64,000 nt of DNA from Varroa destructor (taxonomy: Eukaryota > Arthropoda > Arachnida > Mesostigmata > Varroidae): positions 31,797,309-31,861,308 of the forward strand of contig NW_019211457.1 in assembly GCF_002443255.2 (NCBI RefSeq), in the 5' to 3' direction. Both the position numbers and the translations under genes were made by a program. Position 1 is the first letter of the stretch, and each line of letters starts with the position of its first letter. The notes beneath the pieces are model-generated. The model had not been told where the DNA came from, searched no databases, and was given only the letters and a program-made list of their open reading frames with translations. This document shows positions 51,251-62,200 of this stretch, in pieces.

Positions 51251-54200
51251 ATGTATGCATGTGTCGAACTATTTGTGTTTTTGCATGCCGATGTACGGCA
51301 GGCGGGACTTGCTATGTAAAGGTATGGCTCGCCTCATGTATTTTGGTAGGCATAGTTTTTTTTTATCTAGTTGTGTCGCTTGTGGAAATTGAATATCGTT
51401 ACTGGACTAGGTTTACATTCACAGACTCGAAGGCAACTCGAATGTTTATCATCGAAAGAGGTTGCAATAATCGTTTAGCCAATGCACAATTGGATAACTT
51501 GAGGATAATGAAATTTGGTCACATCTCTCCGTATAAGGTACAGGGTAAGAACATAAACACTGTTCTGTCTCATATCACTGCAATTGCTAATTCGTAAAGG
51601 CACTGCTAGGGAACAATGGGTTAGTTAAACGTTTCGCCCCAACTACACCATATATATATATATATATAGAATCAATAAGGACAAAACAGAACTTTAGATA
51701 GGCTATATTCGACCAATTCAACTGATCAGGAAGTAAAATTGCGATAACGATACAAGTATCGGCCGTCTGGCTAGTCCCATTAACCGACTCAAGGTTCTGC
51801 GCAGACCGTCAATCAGCAAAAAGGCAACGTTTAGCTACTTAAGAGCTATTTATCACATTTTGCAAAGTTCCTACACGATGTATTGAAGTTTAGCGGTTTT
51901 ATCCAAAGAAAAAAATTGCAGTGGTAGAGGTCTTATTGTTATTGACCTATTGCTAACATTATCCTTTAGCACTTCATTTGTAACACTACCAGAGCAGCTT
52001 TTCCGTCATTTTCCTGGCCATTTCTATATGCAGTAGGTTTTGTTCTTCTTCTGCTCTTATGTGCAAGAAATGCCATAAGGCTTCGCCTCATCTTTTCGTC
52101 GACTGTAAACCCCTAGCGTGTACTCCCATAATTTCGGTCATCAACCATTTTTAGCCAACAGCTTGGGCTGTTCTATTAGTTAAGTAGATGTAGGATAAAA
52201 CATTGTATGCCTATTCTGCCGTAAACCATTGTTTTAGACGGTTAGCGCCACGTATCTACGTTAGACCATGACGCGTCCTTAAGTGGGGTGGGTTGACACG
52301 CTGCCCCTGCACTGTCACTGGTAGCTTCTCAATTGTTCCGAGTTATCACGCGCAGACGCACGCGGTCTGCAACGTACCCTCAAAACGTTCTACAGCGTTC
52401 AATTTAAGATGCAGCTAGTACGGAAGTAGAAGTTTTGCAAATGGTAATCTAGTAGATCCATATCACCGATAAGACTGAGGGATTGGTGTGCTTTAAGGAA
52501 TTATTATTTTAGCCAATGTACATCGTATGGGTAACATATGGACACACTGTGCTATATTTACCTAGCAGAATGTTAGTTTTAGATTTAAATTTCTCACTTA
52601 TCTTCTATGGAGCTTTGGCCTTGCCAATGAAGGCTCGAGGTGAGTAGCTTAGCTTAGGCGGCTTTGTATACGTATACTTTTCTGTATATATGATTGCTTG
52701 TAAAATGTTGTATGCACTAAACCGAAAGCCTGAAGAAAAAAGTAGAGTAGGGGCAAATTCACCAAATTTAAATTATTACCATTACTCACCAAATTAAGTT
52801 AGATGTCTTCTTCCTGCACCTATTGGAACTAATTGATCCTCGATGTTTCATATTGGCAGATTGCATTTGGCATAGCGTTAAAATATCGAGGATGTTCAAA
52901 TAGCGTGAAAAGTATAGTGCCGGAATCGCGTATATATGAAAAAAACTTCTGCATGACAAAGAGAAATTTCGAAATTATTCCGTTTCAATTTTTAGTCGTA
53001 AGTGAATTAATTTTTCGAGGAATAATGAACTACCGGATTTAGATTAGCTAGGTAAAACACCTATATATAACTACGAAAATAACACCTATATTACACACTG
53101 ATTACCGTACCTTGCTGAATATTACTCACCGATACTCATGACGTACATCGCCCATTTCGGATGCGAATTAGTTAACCATAGCAGTAAAGTGGACGAGACC
53201 TTTCTACTATAAATAAGAGAAGACTTAACAGGTCAAGCTGCATTGGTGACGCTCGTGTCTTCTTGGCTTCGATTCGAATTTTTCAGTTTCACAGATACAA
53301 TTTTCCGCCTTTGGTAACGGAGCCTGAGACAACTGTTTCGCCATAACAATCTTAGCTTGGAAACATCACCATCTATTTAACTGCAACTTTCACAAATCTC
53401 GTAAATGAACTTAGCTATAGAGCAAAGTAAAACCGAAATTATAAGTCTGCCACAACTCCAGTATGAAATTATGGAGTTAATATTATGTACTTGCGTTATA
53501 CTTGAGCTGAAAAGAAAAAGTTAAATCTAAAGTTTTTTGTCAACGACATGTACGGCCTTAACCCTAACGAGTCGGTGCGAATACGTATGATCTATACGAG
53601 CCAAGAATCGCTATGATCCTCATACTTTACGTCATACATTTACAAGATATGCTTAGTAAGCCCTGATCATTTGGTAGGTTTGCGAAGAGACAGGCAAATA
53701 TATAGAGTTTGTATCTAGAAATAAATATCTTAGTGTAGAATGTAGTAAACGATTTCAACTATATTTTCATAATGATGTAAAACAAGATTGCTTCCCGATG
53801 CGAAAATAGGGTCTTTATTTCGTCGCTATTTTCCCGACGTCTCAACGACGATGCTATTGTTGTAACGTTGTTTATTCATTTTTTAATATTTATATAACCA
53901 TAATATTTACTTTAATACAAAGTATAATGTCGTAGACTGTACTGTGGATATTATTCGGCAAGCCAGTTTCTATTTTGTTAGCGGGATTTCAGCCGTACTT
54001 CCGTTAGCATCGTTATAAGCTCTACAAATTCGTATGCCTAAAAACTAGGCGACCAGTGCTCTTCGTCCGTGAGCACGTCACGTCATTACGGCAACAACAA
54101 CCTCATCTTTGAATAAAGAAAGTATACACATTTGTGACCCCGACCTGCGGTTGGCAGAGTTTATTTGCAGATAAACACGACCTTGGCTTTGGAAAGGAAA

Positions 54201-54976
54201 CTTTTGCGCATCGTTCATAGCTACTAGGGCAAAGAGAAAAGAAGGCATCGTTCGCCGCTCACACCCAACTCGGCGAGATGTCTTTTCCATATTAAAACTC
54301 ATGCTAGCTTCGTTGCAAGCGTGTCGTCGTAACGTGCGCAGTTGTTTGAACGTGCACCGCACGTTCGTGTGTGTAATAAGTGGTGCTACGAATGATGGTC
54401 CAGAAGCAGTTTTTAGAATTACCGCTATACAATACTATAATAGATTCATCTGTTTTTTGATACTGTAACGGATACATTATATCTAGAGAAATCATTGTTC
54501 TAATAACAATTTTTGCTTAACTTATAATCTGCTAATGGGTTCGAGCGTACGTAAATAAAAAAAAAATATATCCTTTTTCGAAAATTGGCTGCCTTTGGCG
54601 GAAGAAACATGAGAACCAAGCGGCTTGAGCTCGTATCGTACGGCAATAATCTTGTATCTTTAATCATAAGTTGCGTACTCCTACTCATTCGATCGGCCTT
54701 AATTAAGATTTGTCTCGAATAAGAATTAATCTTACGTAAAAATCTATTATTCTATAGCAGCGTTCAATATTTGTACGTTTCCAATACATTCCACCGAAAA
54801 TAACTATGCGAATGACCATTTTTATTTATTTCATTTTCATATTATCATTTGATTTATAAGGTTGGACGGTGGATTTTTTCCTCACCTCTTTCACTGAACA
54901 AAATAAACCCTTACTTTTACTCGCGTAACAATACTGATGCATTGTGATAGGAATTGTTCATATTGGGTACCTTTTG
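51251..54976. other. AT-rich stretch upstream of the mariner relic
   Basis: Contains the (AT)n at 51650, an 11-bp direct repeat (AACACCTATAT) near 53057-53093 and a string at 52884-52913 reminiscent of mariner termini. Frames at 51259-51597 and 52833-53042 are unrecognised. Confidence 0.5.
51650..51668. repeat. (AT)n microsatellite, 19 nt
   Basis: A short uninterrupted AT/TA dinucleotide run, following a GTTTCGCCCC segment and outside any recognised gene. Confidence 0.95.
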
Positions 54977-55560
54977 TCAGTGTGTAGGGCTTTCTCCGAC
55001 TTTCCAGCAAATAATTATGCCGTCTTGTGAAAAGCTGAAGGGTTTTGTCTTAAGGAAGTTTTCCGACGGTCTTTTAAATTCTTGATTATTATATAAAATA
55101 GGGCCGCAAAGGTACTTGCCCACTGAACGGAAAAGGTGGGGCTCGGAGCAGTGCAGGGTCCGAAGAATACAGAAGATATAACAGAATCTTCTATAGTAAC
55201 TCCAGCGGTCATAAGGAGCAATTCCCAATACTAGGCCCTTACAGTTCCAAGGAGCGCAAACCATAGCTTTTTTGAATGAATATCTAGTTGGATATTGGAC
55301 CCTGGTTTTTCTTCATCAGCCAACTGTTCTGATCCATGATCTATGTACAAATATTGCTGCTCATCACCAGTGAAAATTTTGTGCAGGATTCGCTCGCTGT
55401 GGTTACACGACGCCCGAAACCAGACTAAGTACTGGACTCAGCGAGCGTACGAGGTATCCGAGCTCTAAGTTTCTGTGTAAACCCAAGGGACTTGAGGTGA
55501 TTACGATGGTAATGTCATTGCCGCCCATTTTTTCGACTAAACCCTTGAGTTATTTGTCAG
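54977..55560 (-). pseudogene. Decayed mariner-family transposase (DD34D-type) fragment
   Basis: Mariner transposases cut and paste Tc1/mariner DNA transposons using an Asp-rich catalytic core. On the minus strand, about 55430-55500 reads HLKSLGFTQKL followed by a RIPRTLAES stretch. This resembles the end of the second helix-turn-helix and the linker motif usually written WVPHxL. After a frameshift, RILHKIFTGDE follows, with the first catalytic Asp (TGDE) encoded at 55360-55371. The downstream text (IHSKKLWFALLGTV, then YWELLL and a GVTI block) matches the family's usual order around the central strand. A stop codon interrupts it at 55231-55233. Near 55005-55024 another frame reads QDGIIICW, where the second catalytic Asp (normally HDNA) should be, but that Asp is absent. 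The fragment has at least two frameshifts and one stop, lacks a recognisable N-terminus and C-terminus, and has no clear terminal inverted repeats. It is certainly non-functional as it stands. The family call is from motif order recognised by eye; the exact subfamily is not determined. Confidence 0.8.
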
Positions 55561-57510
55561 CTGAAGTGAGGGACGCACGGATAGAGAAGTTGTTTAAACA
55601 GATACGTGAACCTAGAATTTTTTACTAGTAACGGATCGGCTGCTGTAGATTACTTGTTTTATTGAAGCTCCAAACGTACATGACCGGTTAAGTATTAAAA
55701 TGTATACTATTCTGTGAAAACCATTTTATAAATGAAATCAGCCCGATATAGGACTTCAGAAGGCCCGTTGCAAATCCTCGTAAAATAGTTGCCATTTTCG
55801 ATTCTTTTTGTGTAAAGCATTTTCAAATAGTTCGTTCGAGATGATTAGAACTTATGGGCTTTTCTGTAAAAACGTGAGCGCATAAGCGCTACAGAATATA
55901 ACAACCGTGCAGACGACTCTAACAAAGGTAGGCTCACTTAAAGGAATTATATTAAGACGCTTTTATACAAACGGAGAACGCAATGAATTTTGTTTTCATG
56001 AGCCGTGTCTAGAGTAGTTAGTAATAAGTCGCCGAGTAATATCTAATAACACGAAACATTTCTTTAAGAGGGTTCGGGGAAAATTTTTTACGTATGACCA
56101 GACACCAGCAGGGAAAGTCCACTTCGTGTGGGCCAAATGGATAAGAATTGTCGGATGTCGCAAAAACAGATAAAAGCCCTTTCGCTGTATAGATTATCAA
56201 AGAATTATTTTTATTTAATTATGTATATATAATGACAGATTTCGAAATCGAGCGCTGTGACGACGACTGTCGATGTGTTGAACATGGAAATGTATTCTTT
56301 TAGAAGAAAATGCATGGCTGTGCGTACTGCACGTTTTCACTGCTTCATATATATGCAAGTGTGATATATATGTAGGAAAATGCACGTACAGCATGACAGG
56401 CGCGACCATATCGAAGACGTGTAAGTATAGAACGTCTTTTGATCACTGGCATGATATTTGTGGATGGAAAAAAGAAGATGTTTTGTCAGATTTGAATTTA
56501 GCACGAGTAAAAGAAAAGAATAGAATGACATTTATTGCTGGACGATGCATAGTTTTTGTTCATATGTATATATTTCACGACACAAAATGTATGTACCACA
56601 CGCGTATGGTACTAATTACACGTGTCGGAAAATATCTCTGAAAGAACTGTAGTTGGTTCTTATCGCGTATCAAAAACAATTCATACAACCCACTATTACT
56701 AGTACTACCAGAACTACTTTATCTCTTCGCGTTTCAATGACACCTTCAATTAGTTTGGTCAATAAAAACATGTCTAATTGTTATTACATTACTTAAAAAC
56801 AAACGTTAATTTATTTTTTTGTTCTGTACTGCCGTTCGCCCTCATTCTCTTTAATTTTGTCGTTTCCAATATATTATAGCCCTTCGTGACTTTTGCATGC
56901 CCTCCCATTCCGTACTCTAGAATAGCTTTTTGTCTCGTTCACCGTTTCATTTTGTCGTCGGTTCCACCTCGCCTTTTTTGTCTATCGAGATGATACTATT
57001 ACTTATTCTTAATAATAATCCTCATCGCCGTAATAGTACTTATACCGTCATCGGGATAATACTCTTAATAATTGTCCTAACATACTCTTTTGCTTTCTGA
57101 CACTCTCATGTTCTTGTGGTTATTATAGGTTATTTTATTTATATGGCTTCGTTTTGCTCTTTTCTTCGTATCCGCTGCCTCCAGCTTGAACACCAAAGGT
57201 TGTTGATAAGTCTTTTTTTTGGCCTTGATATTTATTATTTTACGTTTACTTGATCCTTTCCTGCCGTGCTATTTTTCACGCAACTCGTCCAGCTGCTCTC
57301 TCTTCCTTGGCTCCTTTTTTCTATCCTATTTTTCCTCCGCATTTTTTTCTCTAATCTTATCTACAGGTTCCAACAGACAACTTAAGCCGCGCAATCTAGA
57401 TCGGCAATTCATTCATCCATCCTTGATGAAACGTTTATTTTTTTTTTTTCGATATTTTTATGTTTAGTCGTTATTTGTTGTTGGCAAAGAAACAATGTAA
57501 AGAAATCCTC

Positions 57511-57511
<1 letters not shown>

Positions 57512-57541
<30 letters not shown>

Positions 57542-57544
57542 GTG
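57512..57544. repeat. (TG)n microsatellite
   Basis: About 29 uninterrupted bases of TG dinucleotide, continuing imperfectly into TGTGG. It is the longest TG array here and belongs to a cluster of simple repeats between 57.4 and 58.3 kb. Confidence 0.97.
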
Positions 57545-57729
57545 GCGAAAAAAGATGACTCTAATTTCCCGTTCTGATCTTCAGTCTCTGTTTACTTGAT
57601 TATTCCTAATGCGTTTGTTATTTGTGTGTCATCCAATTTTATAAACCTTTTCAATCTTAATCTTCATAAACATATTATTATAATAATTGTTGTTGTTATG
57701 AACTACTTCGCTTTTTCTCTCTCCCCATG

Positions 57730-57752
57730 TATATATATATATATATATATAT
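57730..57752. repeat. (TA)n microsatellite
   Basis: A pure TA dinucleotide run of 23 bases following CTCCCCATG, within the same simple-repeat cluster. Confidence 0.97.
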
Positions 57753-58168
57753 GTTTTATTGTCATTATTACAATCCGCAGTGAAGTAACTCGTTTTCCCA
57801 TATATCGTCTGCTTCGCCTTGAATATAACTGACTAGCCCTTTCATCTAACACACGTCTTTGCTATCGTTCGAATTTGTTTTCTATAAATACGATCCTTAT
57901 AAATATATTAGCGTTGTTAATAAATTTTATATGGTCAAAGCCATCGACACGACTTCATTTCGTCTGTATCAACACCTACGGCACCGTTTGGTTTTATTTT
58001 GTTATTACTTTTATAGTTACATGTGAAACGATATCTTGTTGTTTGCGGTTGATGCAAAGAAGAACTGTAACTGTTACTAAAATACTTATCAGCCCATTGT
58101 TCTTTATCATAGTTATCTTTAATCCATACTACCATTACGTTTTTTCGATGTAATCGCTATGATTTTGT

Positions 58169-58180
58169 TTTTTTTTTTTT
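58169..58180 (+). repeat. T12 tract followed by ATCAG
   Basis: Twelve T bases, preceded by ATTTTG and followed by ATCAGG. The arrangement looks like a polypyrimidine tract plus 3' splice acceptor on the plus strand. No coding exon is recognisable after it, so it is listed only as a homopolymer. A similar T12 lies at 57438-57449. Confidence 0.8.
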
Positions 58181-58288
58181 ATCAGGCTTTATCGAGCTGT
58201 GAACGATCCATGCTAGTGCAGCCCGTATATGGGCAATTGTAATAGAATGTACAGGCGATATATCACAGTTCTATCATACATGCAATCT

Positions 58289-58306
58289 GTGTGTGTGTGT
58301 GTGTGT
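58289..58306. repeat. (TG)9 microsatellite
   Basis: Uninterrupted TG dinucleotide of 18 bases, about 750 bp after the larger TG array and in the same orientation. Confidence 0.95.
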
Positions 58307-59038
58307 CACGCAAAATTGGGAGAAATTACCCTCGTTGCGATATTATTTCTATTCTTATGTCGTTGTTATTATACGCTCAATGTTCATGTTATTGGAAATA
58401 CCAGTTTCGTACAGTGTACAAATTGTAATAACAGTGTTTTTCATCGAGTCGTTCATTAGATTATAGGTCGATGTGCTTCGGTATGTTTACGATTTCTTCT
58501 ACTAAAAACCACGACTGCTGGCAGTATCTTGGAGCATGAAAATTGGGTTGAAAAGGCTTCAACAATATACAGTTGTTCTAAACGAATCGTTTTGCAGTTA
58601 TCTGATTACCCGCAAAAACCGTCAATAAAAATTAACAGGCAGGTGTTATTATTTTAGATAATTAGGAAGGTTTATATACATGTGTATGCAAAACACAACG
58701 CAAACTAATTATCGCTTATTGCAATACTAAGGCAGCGCGCCTTCTTTTCCATCAAACGTATGCATTTGCGCATATGTGGTTCACTAAAGGTAGTGGCTTT
58801 TTTCAAATGGATTATAAGGACAATATGAAACAAGCCTTAAAAGTCAACAACGAAATATGACCGCATCTCCGCTTGTGTTATTACAATTATTTTTGGACAT
58901 TTTTGGATCAAAATAAGGACCGAACCGTTTCGAATAGTAAAGAAAGCACAGTCAAATAGCTTGCTTCATATGCGGTCCTCTACATAGCCGTTTTCCTTTT
59001 AAAGACCAACCAAGATCATAAGTAGTGGCCTTTAAGAT

Positions 59039-59062
59039 CCCAGTGATGAACCCAGTGATGAA
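59039..59062. repeat. 12-bp exact tandem duplication beside the hairpin
   Basis: CCCAGTGATGAA occurs twice in direct tandem (59039-59050 and 59051-59062). The second copy runs straight into the base of the hairpin stem. A slippage duplication touching a perfect palindrome suggests that both arose from replication trouble at the same spot. Confidence 0.85.
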
Positions 59063-59115
59063 CTGTACTGAGGAATGACGGTATACTAACGTATACCGTC
59101 ATTCCTCAGTGCAGT
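59062..59115. repeat. Near-perfect hairpin: 20-bp perfect arms, 4-nt loop
   Basis: The left arm ACTGAGGAATGACGGTATAC (59067-59086) and its exact reverse complement (59091-59110) are separated only by TAAC. After one T/G position (59066/59111, a wobble pair in RNA), four more pairs (ACTG 59062-59065, CAGT 59112-59115) extend the stem to 25 positions. A 20-bp perfect palindrome with a 4-nt loop is far beyond chance in 64 kb. It could be a recent inverted duplication by template switching, the core of a fold-back element, a very short-loop RNA hairpin, or an assembly artefact. Confidence 0.9.
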
Positions 59116-59235
59116 AATCCTATTCCGCACTTTCAATTCATCATTGTATAATCCTCAGATCGCCATAGCGATGGTTGTTGACCTAGCGGTCCTTAAAGCA
59201 TCCATATTGTCCCTATTTTCGAAAATTCTTCCCGC

Positions 59236-62200
59236 GTTTTGTTCTTAGCTATTCCTCCAATAGTCTTTTTGATTTCGCATTTCAAACGTTAGTTAATACT
59301 ATTAGATGGCAGTATTCCAAACTGGACCGTTAATACCCCATATTCTTGGATCTACTCCATTGACAAACATTTGCACATGTTCGCCATTTCAGATTCGGCG
59401 ATCCACCTCCTGCTACTGAGTAGCATTCTTATACTTTTGTAATGTTTGTACGCCCACGACCGCCACCTTTGTGAAAGATAATAATAGATGATAAATTAAT
59501 GTGCCACTATAAGAGTCCCTGTACGAAGGCTCGCATTCGTTTACACCATATGCGCATACTAGTTCACCCAGAACGAAAAAATACACCCCCATGGCACAAA
59601 CTTTCTGAGAAAATTTTTTTCGAAACTAGCATATCCTTCTCTCGCTCACTTCCCTTAGAAATAGGCGCGCTCTTTCTGGTTTTCGCGGGCGCTTTTCTTA
59701 CTTCCCTTCTAGTCAGTGCCGTTCTTTTTTAAATTATTTTGGGCCACTTTTATTTTGCATTTGTTTCAGAACTGCCATGAAGCAAAAAGATAGAACGAAC
59801 AGAACGCGTTAAGGGTAATGGGACTAGTTGCGAGATCCTTGCTCAGCCCGCCGCAGACGCAGGACTGCAAAACGGAAGCCCGACGCAGTTCTGCTACTGC
59901 TGCTGTTGCTGTTTCCGCTTACGAGTATCACGGTAAGCCACGTTACTCTCCCATACCAGCTTTCCCTCTCGCCTTTGTCGCCGATTTCTGAATCGCCTGC
60001 TTATTGTGTTCCTGCCTCATCCGTTTAATACTTTCGGCATTGTCGTCCTCGTCGTTACTACCGCATCTAGCGTCTTTCTTACCTGCCAAATTATCCCCTT
60101 ATCCACCGATTCTCTTGGTCCTCTTGTTCTTTCGTCTTCAGTTTCCTTAGCCTTTTTCTTTCGCCTACCGCCCTCTTTGCTTCCAAAACTTTCAGTACCA
60201 ATGCTAAACTCCAACTCTATCCTTTTCCTCTCTACACGCCTGACTGCGCAGTTGGTCGTGTGTTTCAAGCGAGCTGACGAGATCTGACGCCAGACAGTTA
60301 CGCAGATACAGCGACAGCCGCAAAGATGCGCCAAAAGATTAAGCAAACTAGCCCTCGATATGATTTTTTAATGTTATGTCGCTTTATTTCATTGTTCGCT
60401 TCTAAAGTCTCCCGCCGGCAGCTTCAGGCTGCTGCTATGTGGGGTGTTACCGTTATGCCTTCTGTGACTACAACGGAACGGCAGCGACCACTTCTGGCCT
60501 ATACTAATATTATCTTTCCCGTTCACGCAAACAGCGGAAGCTGAATGGGAGAGGTGTGAATAGGTAGGCACTCTGCTCTTCTCATTCAAGCCTTACACAT
60601 CCACCGGCTCCCCACGAAGCAGTTTGTTTCCTCGTTCTTCCGTATCACCCCGCTTTTTCAAACCCTGCATACTATAGGTAGACATAGAACGCATTCTGTA
60701 TTTTTCCAGTTTTCCCCATTTTCGTCTGTTGCTATCGTAAGAGCTTGCGTACCCCTTGCTGCCATGACCGAGGGCAAAACTGACAACAAAAAATCTCTCC
60801 ATTATTTTCTGTTGGAAAGGCACACCGACGAACGAGAGCTTCTTTTCGACGGCCAGCCGGCCTAGCCTAACCATCACCCTTCCGTCTTACCAAACTACCT
60901 TTGTTCACCTTGCCATTTAAATGAACTAGTCACTTTTCAATGTCACCATTATTTCCCTCGAGCAGACCAGATTCTCCTTTGCCACTTATTTTCGGGGAGA
61001 CCTTCAGAGCCCCCTAAATCGAGAGTCCGTCTGTACCTTGCCTGCCACCTGCCCGGTTCTGCACCGCCATTCAGCAGCCGTTCAAATTCATCTGTTTTTA
61101 TCCGTTTGGTCTTTCGTTCTTCAAATGAGACCGGCACTTCATTTCTAATAGGCGCTCGCAGCTCTCTTTCCTTTGTCTCGCCTACTTGTTTTTGCGCGTT
61201 TCCAAACTCCAGAATTCTCTCAAGCTGCTACTGCTCCCATAGCAACATGAGCATTGCGGTGAAGTGAGTAGTGGGCGCTTCTCAACTGCCATCCAAATGC
61301 TTCATCATCTGCTGGTGCTGAACTCGTCACTAGCAGGCTATAAGGGTCCAGGTTCTTTCTGCACTATGCCGTCCAGACCATCAAACGAACTGGACTTATG
61401 ACAAGTGTAGATTTGTCATGGTTTACTAGTTCGAAATCATTTCTTTTACGTAAAACTGTAGCTCCCTACGCAGTGGATTACACAAACATAATGCCACGAC
61501 CATATATGCATATAGAGTTAAAAAAATCGCGCTTACATCGTCGAAAAACGTCTGTTTCTACTAAACTAAAACTAAAAAAGCTAATACTGTTCTTCTGCTC
61601 GGACCGTAGTACCCAGACACTTTGACCACTATCGAACGACGTTCCTACCGTAGCCGCCTTCAGCACTACCACCATTACCTTGACTTTTGCTTTTATGTTT
61701 ATTACAAACACTTTCCAATTGATATCCCAGACAAGAGAAAAATAAAATAGGGCTTTTTATTCTTGTATGTGTATATCTGCGCACGTTGTGTGTTTATCAC
61801 CATGTCGTGTGCCTGTCGTGTTTGTCTCCAAGGCTGCTCTGTTTTATGTACTATGTTGCTGTTATTACCTTACTACGGCTAGTGATGTAACTATACGTGT
61901 TTTTTTTTGTTGTTGCTCTTTTGCTGTACATACATCCCCTTTTTCTTCCCTTTGGCACAGTGACCATCTTAACAACCAGCCTAGGTGGTTGCCCACTTGG
62001 GGCCTGTACAGATCCTTGGCCTGGGGCGACGGACCTTTCCCTTCAAGGCTCCCTTGGCGCTTTTCAGCTTCTTCGCGCTGGTACTAGGCACAACCCGACC
62101 AACGTCACCCGCTAGTAGCCAGTCGTTACGTCCGCTTCTTTTTTTTTCGTTGCAACTTTTCGTTTTTTGTTGTCGAAATTGGTTCGTTGCAACTCGCTTC

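Larger units (their letters stand above)
55561..58789. other. AT/T-rich stretch with microsatellite cluster
   Basis: About 56800-58450 is T-rich on the plus strand, with (TG)n, (TA)n and T12 tracts. Hydrophobic frames there (57219-57467, 57596-57832, 57875-58153) are what T-rich DNA produces, because Phe, Leu and Ile codons are T-rich. They should not be read as membrane proteins without evidence. The 5' end of the mariner relic could not be traced into 55561-55700. Confidence 0.55.
58790..59235. mobile_element. Possible degenerate fold-back / MITE-like element with long imperfect inverted arms
   Basis: Two arms face each other. GGACAATATG at 58818-58827 is mirrored by CATATTGTCC at 59203-59212, and GTCAACAAC at 58843-58851 is mirrored by GTTGTTGAC at 59174-59182. 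The spacing between the two blocks is similar in each arm (25 versus 30 nt). Between and beyond the exact blocks there are weaker matches: a CTTTAAG/CCTTAAA block, a TATG-CG-ATCT block, an ATTAYACAAT block and a TTTTC-AAAT block on the outside. No protein is encoded. This layout suits a non-autonomous DNA element (MITE or fold-back) that has decayed. The boundaries are approximate and I see no clear target-site duplication. The internal hairpin at 59062-59115 lies off-centre, so the left half probably holds about 140 extra bases. Confidence 0.45.

Noticed and set aside
57596..58153. Hydrophobic frames as membrane proteins
   Set aside because: T-rich DNA encodes Phe, Leu and Ile by composition alone; no conserved family or exon structure was seen.
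58155..58190. Polypyrimidine tract plus CAG as a 3' splice site
   Set aside because: No coding exon follows that I can recognise; T runs are common in this T-rich block.
61200..61350. Minus-strand PADDEAF text as a reverse-transcriptase motif
   Set aside because: Wrong residue before the Asp pair and no flanking domain; the open stretch is under 50 codons.
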